Below are positions 60,261 through 64,000 of a DNA stretch of 64,000 nt, piece after piece. The position numbers and the translations under genes were made by a program. Each line of letters begins with the position of its first letter. Position 1 is the first letter of the stretch. This stretch comes from Isoalcanivorax pacificus W11-5 (lineage in GTDB: Bacteria > Pseudomonadota > Gammaproteobacteria > Pseudomonadales > Alcanivoracaceae). The stretch covers positions 3,240,994 to 3,304,993 of the forward strand of contig NZ_CP004387.1 of assembly GCF_000299335.2 (NCBI RefSeq), in the 5' to 3' direction. The notes under the pieces are model-generated. The model made no database searches. It worked only from the letters and a program-made list of their open reading frames with translations, and was not told where the DNA came from.

Positions 60261-61772
60261 ATGTCAGTCATCAATACCAACATCACCGCGCTGATCGGCC
60301 AGCAGAACCTGGGTCGCTCGCAAAGCGCACTGCAAACGTCGATGGAGCGCCTGTCTTCCGGCCTGCGTATCAACAGCGCTGCTGACGATGCTGCCGGCCA
60401 GGCCATTGCCAACCGCATGAGCGCACAGATCACCGGTCTGTCGCAGGCACAGCGTAACGCCAACGACGGCATTTCCGTGGCGCAGACCGCGGAAGGCGCG
60501 CTGAACCAGATCAACGACAACCTGCAGCGCATTCGTGAACTGACGGTGCAATCGCAGAACGGCACCAACAGCGGTTCCGACCTCTCCTCCATCCAGGACG
60601 AAATCAACCAGCGCCTGGAAGAGATCGACCGCATCTCCCGCGAAACCAGCTTCAACGGCGTAAAAGTACTGGCCGATGACCAGAACCTGACCATCCAGGT
60701 CGGCGCCAACGATGGTGAGAAAATCACCCTGAACCTGAAGGAAATCACTGCCAGCACGCTGAACCTGAGCGCGTTCGACGTGAGCAACACCTTCGAAACC
60801 GCTTCCCTGGGTGCCACGGCCGTTACCGAAACCGTGCCGGCCTCCCGCAACCTGGAAGACTTCAGCTTCACTGACACGGCCGGCGCTGCCACCTGGGCGG
60901 TGTACGTGGACGACGACAACCCGGATACGCTGTACGTGTCCGACGATGCCGGCACCACCTTCTACGCCGCCACCTACAACGCAGACACCAACGCCCTGGA
61001 GTTCGACTCCAGCACCGCCGTCACCCCTGCCACGGGCGCCACTGCCGCGACCGGTAACGAAATCCACGTTGGTGGCGGTGTCGTGGTGGAAGCCGACGAC
61101 ATCACCGGCCGCAGTGACAGCAACGTCGCCGCACAGCCGACCATGCACCTGATGGCCGACGGCACCTACCACATGAAGCGCGGCGCCGATGACTACGTCG
61201 CCGCCACCGTCGACTTCGCCAACGGCACCGTCAGCTACGACTCCTCCGCTGCCGCCTCCGCTGCCGCAGACGCCACGGTCGGCTCGGCACTCAGCCAGCT
61301 GAGCAACCCGGACGCCGCCGTTTCCATCGACACCAGCGGCCTGGACACTGCACTGGTCGGCAACAACGCTGAGGTGTATGCCTTCTCCGACGGCAGCGGC
61401 TACGCTGTCAAAGGCAGCGATGCCGACGGCAACACCGTGTACTACGCCGCCGAAGTGGATACCGCCACCGGCGCCGTGACCCTGGGCGACCAGCTCACCG
61501 CCGATCCGCTGGATGCACTGGACTCCGCACTGAGCACCGTCGACAGCCTGCGCTCGGAACTGGGTGCCATGCAGAACCGTTTCGACTCCGCCATCACCAA
61601 CCTGAGCACCACCGAAACCAACCTGTCTGCTGCCCGCTCGCGGATTGAAGACGCCGACTACGCCGTCGAAGTCTCCAACATGACCCGCGCGCAGATCCTG
61701 CAACAGGCTGGCACCTCGGTTCTGGCACAGGCCAACCAGGTTCCGCAGAGCGTTCTGTCCCTGCTGGGCTAA
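60261..61772 (+). CDS. fliC: Flagellin
   Basis: A 503-residue filament protein with conserved D0/D1 ends: N-terminal Val-Ile-Asn-Thr-Asn-Ile near 3-8, Leu-Ser-Ser-Gly-Leu-Arg-Ile-Asn-Ser-Ala near 31-40, Asn-Asp-Gly-Ile-Ser near 68-72, and C-terminal Arg-Ile-Glu-Asp-Ala-Asp-Tyr-Ala near 461-468 plus Gln-Val-Pro-Gln-Ser-Val-Leu. The middle (about 175-400) is an Ala/Thr/Asp-rich variable surface domain. AGGAAAGG ribosome site, own sigma-28 promoter and own terminator. Confidence 0.97.
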   Translation: MSVINTNITALIGQQNLGRSQSALQTSMERLSSGLRINSAADDAAGQAIANRMSAQITGLSQAQRNANDGISVAQTAEGALNQINDNLQRIRELTVQSQNGTNSGSDLSSIQDEINQRLEEIDRISRETSFNGVKVLADDQNLTIQVGANDGEKITLNLKEITASTLNLSAFDVSNTFETASLGATAVTETVPASRNLEDFSFTDTAGAATWAVYVDDDNPDTLYVSDDAGTTFYAATYNADTNALEFDSSTAVTPATGATAATGNEIHVGGGVVVEADDITGRSDSNVAAQPTMHLMADGTYHMKRGADDYVAATVDFANGTVSYDSSAAASAAADATVGSALSQLSNPDAAVSIDTSGLDTALVGNNAEVYAFSDGSGYAVKGSDADGNTVYYAAEVDTATGAVTLGDQLTADPLDALDSALSTVDSLRSELGAMQNRFDSAITNLSTTETNLSAARSRIEDADYAVEVSNMTRAQILQQAGTSVLAQANQVPQSVLSLLG

Positions 61773-61822
61773 TATCGCCGCCGGGAGGTCCAGTCCCCCC
61801 AGACCGCCTCCCTGGCGATACC

Positions 61823-61852
61823 AAGGGCTCCGCAAGGAGCCCTTTCTTTTTT
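61823..61852 (+). terminator. Rho-independent terminator after fliC
   Basis: AAGGGCTCC (61823-61831), loop GCAA, GGAGCCCTT (61836-61844), then TCTTTTTT. Perfect 9-bp stem. Confidence 0.93.
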
Positions 61853-61890
61853 CTCAAGCCCTCCACTCAAGGCTGGCCAACATCACCTGT

Positions 61891-61988
61891 TGTAGTTACG
61901 CTACAGGCAACATTGTAGATAACCAAACCACGAAAGATCACAAAAAAACATAACTATCAAACAGTTAAGATATGACGGTGTAGTTATG
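61891..61988 (+). promoter_or_regulatory. AT-rich fic upstream region with repeated TGTAG boxes
   Basis: Three related boxes occur: TGTAGTTACG (61891-61900), TGTAGATAAC (61914-61923) and TGTAGTTATG (61979-61988, including the fic start codon). The first is part of a small palindrome TGTAG-TTACG-CTACA (61891-61905). No ribosome site is seen before the ATG at 61986. Repressor binding near the start is a plausible use. Confidence 0.45.
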
Positions 61989-63134
61989 ACAAAGAAAGGA
62001 AAGGAATTCCCGCTCAGGCTCGTCAGCCCGGAGTTCGACTCACCACTGACCGATACCCTGCTTGAACTGGATCATCTTCGCCGGCTCAAGCTCGGCGGCA
62101 GTACCGCGCCATGGATGTTTTTCCAGCTCAAGAACATCTTTCATATTCTGGAAAGCATCGGCTCGGCCCGTATCGAAGGCAACCGCACCACCATTTCCGA
62201 GTACATAGAACAAAAAATCGAACACACGGAGCATTCGAAGGAACGTTTCTCGGAGATCGCCAATGTCGAAAACGCAATGAACTTCATTGAGGACAATATC
62301 GACGAAGGCGCGCCACTCACACATCATTTCATCCGAGAACTTCATCAGCTTGTTGTCGATGATCTCGGTGCCGAGGGCGACCGGACGCCTGGAGCATACC
62401 GTACCTGGAATGTCGAGATTCACAATGCGGAGCACCTCCCCCCTGAGGCGCATGCGGTCCAACCCTACATGGATGAACTGCTGGGTTTCATCAACCAGGA
62501 TCATCCTCCCAAGTATGATCTGCTCAAGACCGCCCTGGCTCATCATCGCTTTGTATGGATCCATCCTTTCGGCAACGGCAATGGACGGGTGGTCCGCCTG
62601 CTCACGTATGCCTTGCTGATCAAATACGGCTTTAACGTCAAGCAAGGGAAACTTCTGAACCCTACAGCCGTGTTCTGCAACGACAGGGACCGATACTATA
62701 CATGCCTCTCACGAGCAGACGCCGGCACTGATCAAGCGTTGCTGGAATGGTGTGATTACGTACTCACCGGCATCCTTGGTGAAATAACCAAACTGAACAA
62801 ACTGCTCGATGCCGGCTTTCTTCGTGAACGCATCCTTTATCCGACAATTGCACTGAGCGAAGCACGCGGATACCTGACTCGCCCGGAGTCCCGCATCCTG
62901 CAAACCGGGGTGCACCTGCAGAGTTTCAAGGCAGGAGACCTGAGCAAAGCCATCGACGGGCTGGATGCCCGTGCCCGCACCCACCGGATTGCCAAAATGA
63001 GGGAGGCCGGTTTTATCAACACCCTCACCCCCGGCGGACGCATCTATTACGTCAACTTCATGAATAACTACCTGATGCGCAGCCTGATCAAAGTACTTGA
63101 AGATCAGCAATTCATTCCGCCCATCGACAATTGA
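61986..63134 (+). CDS. Fic family AMP-transferase (class II, with inhibitory helix)
   Basis: A 382-residue Fic protein. The core motif His-Pro-Phe-Gly-Asn-Gly-Asn-Gly-Arg (about residues 193-201) is intact, so transfer of AMP to a target hydroxyl is expected. The inhibitory motif Ser-Ala-Arg-Ile-Glu-Gly-Asn lies before it at about 60-66, marking class II self-restrained enzymes. A C-terminal winged-helix-like segment (Ala-Arg-Thr-His-Arg-Ile-Ala-Lys-Met-Arg-Glu-Ala-Gly) could bind DNA, as in other three-part Fic proteins. Base composition is more AT-rich than its flagellar neighbours, suggesting acquisition. Target unknown. Confidence 0.92.
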   Translation: MTKKGKEFPLRLVSPEFDSPLTDTLLELDHLRRLKLGGSTAPWMFFQLKNIFHILESIGSARIEGNRTTISEYIEQKIEHTEHSKERFSEIANVENAMNFIEDNIDEGAPLTHHFIRELHQLVVDDLGAEGDRTPGAYRTWNVEIHNAEHLPPEAHAVQPYMDELLGFINQDHPPKYDLLKTALAHHRFVWIHPFGNGNGRVVRLLTYALLIKYGFNVKQGKLLNPTAVFCNDRDRYYTCLSRADAGTDQALLEWCDYVLTGILGEITKLNKLLDAGFLRERILYPTIALSEARGYLTRPESRILQTGVHLQSFKAGDLSKAIDGLDARARTHRIAKMREAGFINTLTPGGRIYYVNFMNNYLMRSLIKVLEDQQFIPPIDN

Positions 63135-63139
63135 TCCCC

Positions 63140-63291
63140 TAACAGGCTGTTGAAAAACAGCCTGTGCTGATGGCTTGAGTAAGCTGTCAGCACATCAAGC
63201 GCGGCAAGCGATTGATTTCCCTTTGCACCTTTGCAGACCTGCATCGCAAAGGTGGTTTAAGTCACGAAGAGGCTTTTTCAACACCCTGTTA
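63140..63291. repeat. 152-bp inverted-repeat-bounded element (MITE/REP-like)
   Basis: TAACAGGCTGTTGAAAAA (63140-63157) and TTTTTCAACACCCTGTTA (63274-63291) are inverted copies matching at 17 of 18 positions. Inside, a perfect 10-bp stem with GAAA loop (63142-63165) and a weaker TGCTGA/TCAGCA pairing can form. There is no gene within. It lies between fic and the flaG promoter, and its right end shares bases with the flaG -35 box. A related solitary end is at 58199-58226. No clear target-site duplication is visible. Confidence 0.65.
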
Positions 63292-63316
63292 AAGTCGCGC
63301 CCTGTATGGCCGATAC
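63290..63316 (+). promoter_or_regulatory. Sigma-28 promoter of flaG
   Basis: TAAAGTCG (63290-63297), 11 bases, GCCGATAC (63309-63316), 34 bases before the flaG ATG. An inverted repeat CCTGTATGG (63301-63309) / CCATACAGG (63332-63340) brackets the -10 box and the ribosome site, a possible operator. Confidence 0.83.
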
Positions 63317-63349
63317 AGTTTCCTGAACCGCCCATACAGGACGCCCAGC

Positions 63350-63691
63350 ATGAAAATTTCCGCCGATGCGGTCAGCCAGGCATTGAGCAGTGTGGCGCAC
63401 AGCGCGTTGACGCCGCGCCAGCGCGTGGAACGTGTGCTCAATGAAGTACTGACCGAAGAACGGCAAACGGCCGTGCCGGAAGACCTGCTCCCCCCCGTGC
63501 AACAGGTCAACGGTGTTCTGCGCGCCTACGGCGTCGAGTTCGAACTGTCGGAACATTCCGGCCGCACCATCATTCGTCTGGTGGACCGGGAGAGCGGTGA
63601 AGTGATTCGCGAAATACCGCCGGAGGAGTTGATCACGCTTTCCGAACGGCTGGAGCAGATTCGAGGCCTGTTGATACGCCTGACGGCGTGA
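63350..63691 (+). CDS. flaG: FlaG family protein
   Basis: A 113-residue protein with the FlaG core Val-Glu-Phe-Glu-Leu-Ser...Ile-Ile-Arg-Leu-Val-Asp-Arg-Glu-Ser-Gly-Glu-Val-Ile-Arg-Glu-Ile-Pro-Pro-Glu-Glu near residues 64-93. In other bacteria FlaG affects filament length and is near fliC and fliD. Here the fic gene and the repeat element separate it from fliC. It ends 7 bases before the convergent fliE. Confidence 0.9.
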   Translation: MKISADAVSQALSSVAHSALTPRQRVERVLNEVLTEERQTAVPEDLLPPVQQVNGVLRAYGVEFELSEHSGRTIIRLVDRESGEVIREIPPEELITLSERLEQIRGLLIRLTA

Positions 63692-63698
63692 GCTCCCC

Positions 63699-64000
63699 TT
63701 ACACCTGCATATTCATCACATCCTTGTAGGCCGACACCAGCCGGTTGCGCACCTGCACCCCCATCTGGAATGCCACGCTCGCCTTCTGCATGTCCACCAT
63801 CACATCATGCAGCGCCACGTCCGGCGCGCCGGCCTGGAAAGCCTCGGCCTGCCGGCTGGAACGCGCCTGCAGCTGATTGATGCGCTGCAGGCTGGCGTGC
63901 AGCTCGCCGGCAAAACCGCCGCCGCCGACCACCGTGGACAACTGTTGGCCACGACCACCGGCCGCCTGGGTGGCCATCTGCTGGATCTGTTGCAGGGCGG
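63699..64000 (-). CDS. fliE: Flagellar hook-basal body protein FliE (5' end outside window)
   Basis: A rod-junction protein between the MS ring and the proximal rod. The visible 99 residues start mid-protein (Ala-Leu-Gln-Gln-Ile-Gln-Gln-Met) and include [13 protein letters not shown], [14 protein letters not shown] and the ending [10 protein letters not shown], all classic FliE. The frame is open to base 64000, so the ATG at 63977 is internal and the start lies beyond the window. Confidence 0.95.
   Translation of the reverse strand, partial: ALQQIQQMATQAAGGRGQQLSTVVGGGGFAGELHASLQRINQLQARSSRQAEAFQAGAPDVALHDVMVDMQKASVAFQMGVQVRNRLVSAYKDVMNMQV

Noticed and set aside
63142-63165. 10-bp hairpin after fic as a rho-independent terminator
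   Set aside because: The stem is perfect but no T-run follows; it is better explained as the end of the inverted-repeat element.
1-64000. CRISPR arrays, tRNA and rRNA genes
   Set aside because: No regularly spaced repeats, no tRNA-like cloverleaf with CCA context and no rRNA sequence were noticed by eye; a dedicated scan was not possible.

Overview
The window holds two unlike blocks. Bases 1 to about 28,942 are the right-hand part of a GC-rich integrative and conjugative element (ICE) of the ICEclc/PFGI-1/SXT-like class. Bases from about 28,943 to the end are gammaproteobacterial chromosome. FlhDC, FlhE, FliA-type promoters, OmpW and single-polar-type chemotaxis genes suggest a motile high-GC gammaproteobacterium, perhaps of the Halomonas/Alcanivorax kind. 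That placement is inference, and no rRNA or tRNA gene is present to settle it.

ICE block. Genes 2-5093 and 9111-23063 (+ strand) form a near-continuous GI-type type IV secretion operon: PFL_4693-type protein, lytic transglycosylase, PFL_4695, TraD coupling ATPase, PFL_4697, RAQPRD, PFL_4701, PFL_4702, TIGR03750, PFL_4703 to PFL_4705, lipoprotein, VirB4/TraC ATPase, DsbA-like protein, RadC, PFL_4709 to PFL_4711, a small membrane protein and TraG. A lower-GC defence cassette (class 2 OLD nuclease plus UvrD-like helicase, Gabija type, 5199-9000) splits the operon between the PFL_4697 and RAQPRD genes. Then come a DUF3742 protein, a PrlF/YhaV toxin-antitoxin pair with a palindromic operator inside its promoter, the MobH relaxase TraI with a repeat-rich upstream region (possible oriT), a divergent XRE / stand-alone LysR-effector-domain pair, and a P4-type tyrosine integrase.

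Junction. The ICE ends inside trpG. Directly after trpE, the first 11 codons of trpG (ending in the conserved Ile-Asp-Asn-Tyr-Asp) remain, followed by a stop codon made by ICE sequence. The element therefore appears to have recombined into the conserved 5' end of an anthranilate synthase gene. The other junction lies outside the window.

Chromosomal block. trpE; ompW behind two FNR/Anr-like sites; an RND efflux pair with a divergent TetR regulator and two tandem palindromic operators; an FMN-binding oxidase-like protein; then a large motility locus. On the minus strand the motility locus reads (in transcription order) fliE..., [PilZ/HD-GYP], [fliD-fliS-fliT-fliK-flhB-like], [flhD-flhC], [motA-motB-cheA-cheW-aer-like-cheR-cheB-mcp-cheY-cheZ], [flhB-flhA-flhE], fliA; fliC, a fic gene and flaG lie on the plus strand. 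Sigma-28 (FliA) promoters are visible before motA, fliD, the PilZ/HD-GYP gene, fliC and flaG, so flhDC -> fliA -> late genes can be followed within the window. The fic gene is an atypical lower-GC insertion between fliC and flaG, next to a 152-bp inverted-repeat-bounded element. A solitary end of the same repeat lies beside the fliD promoter.
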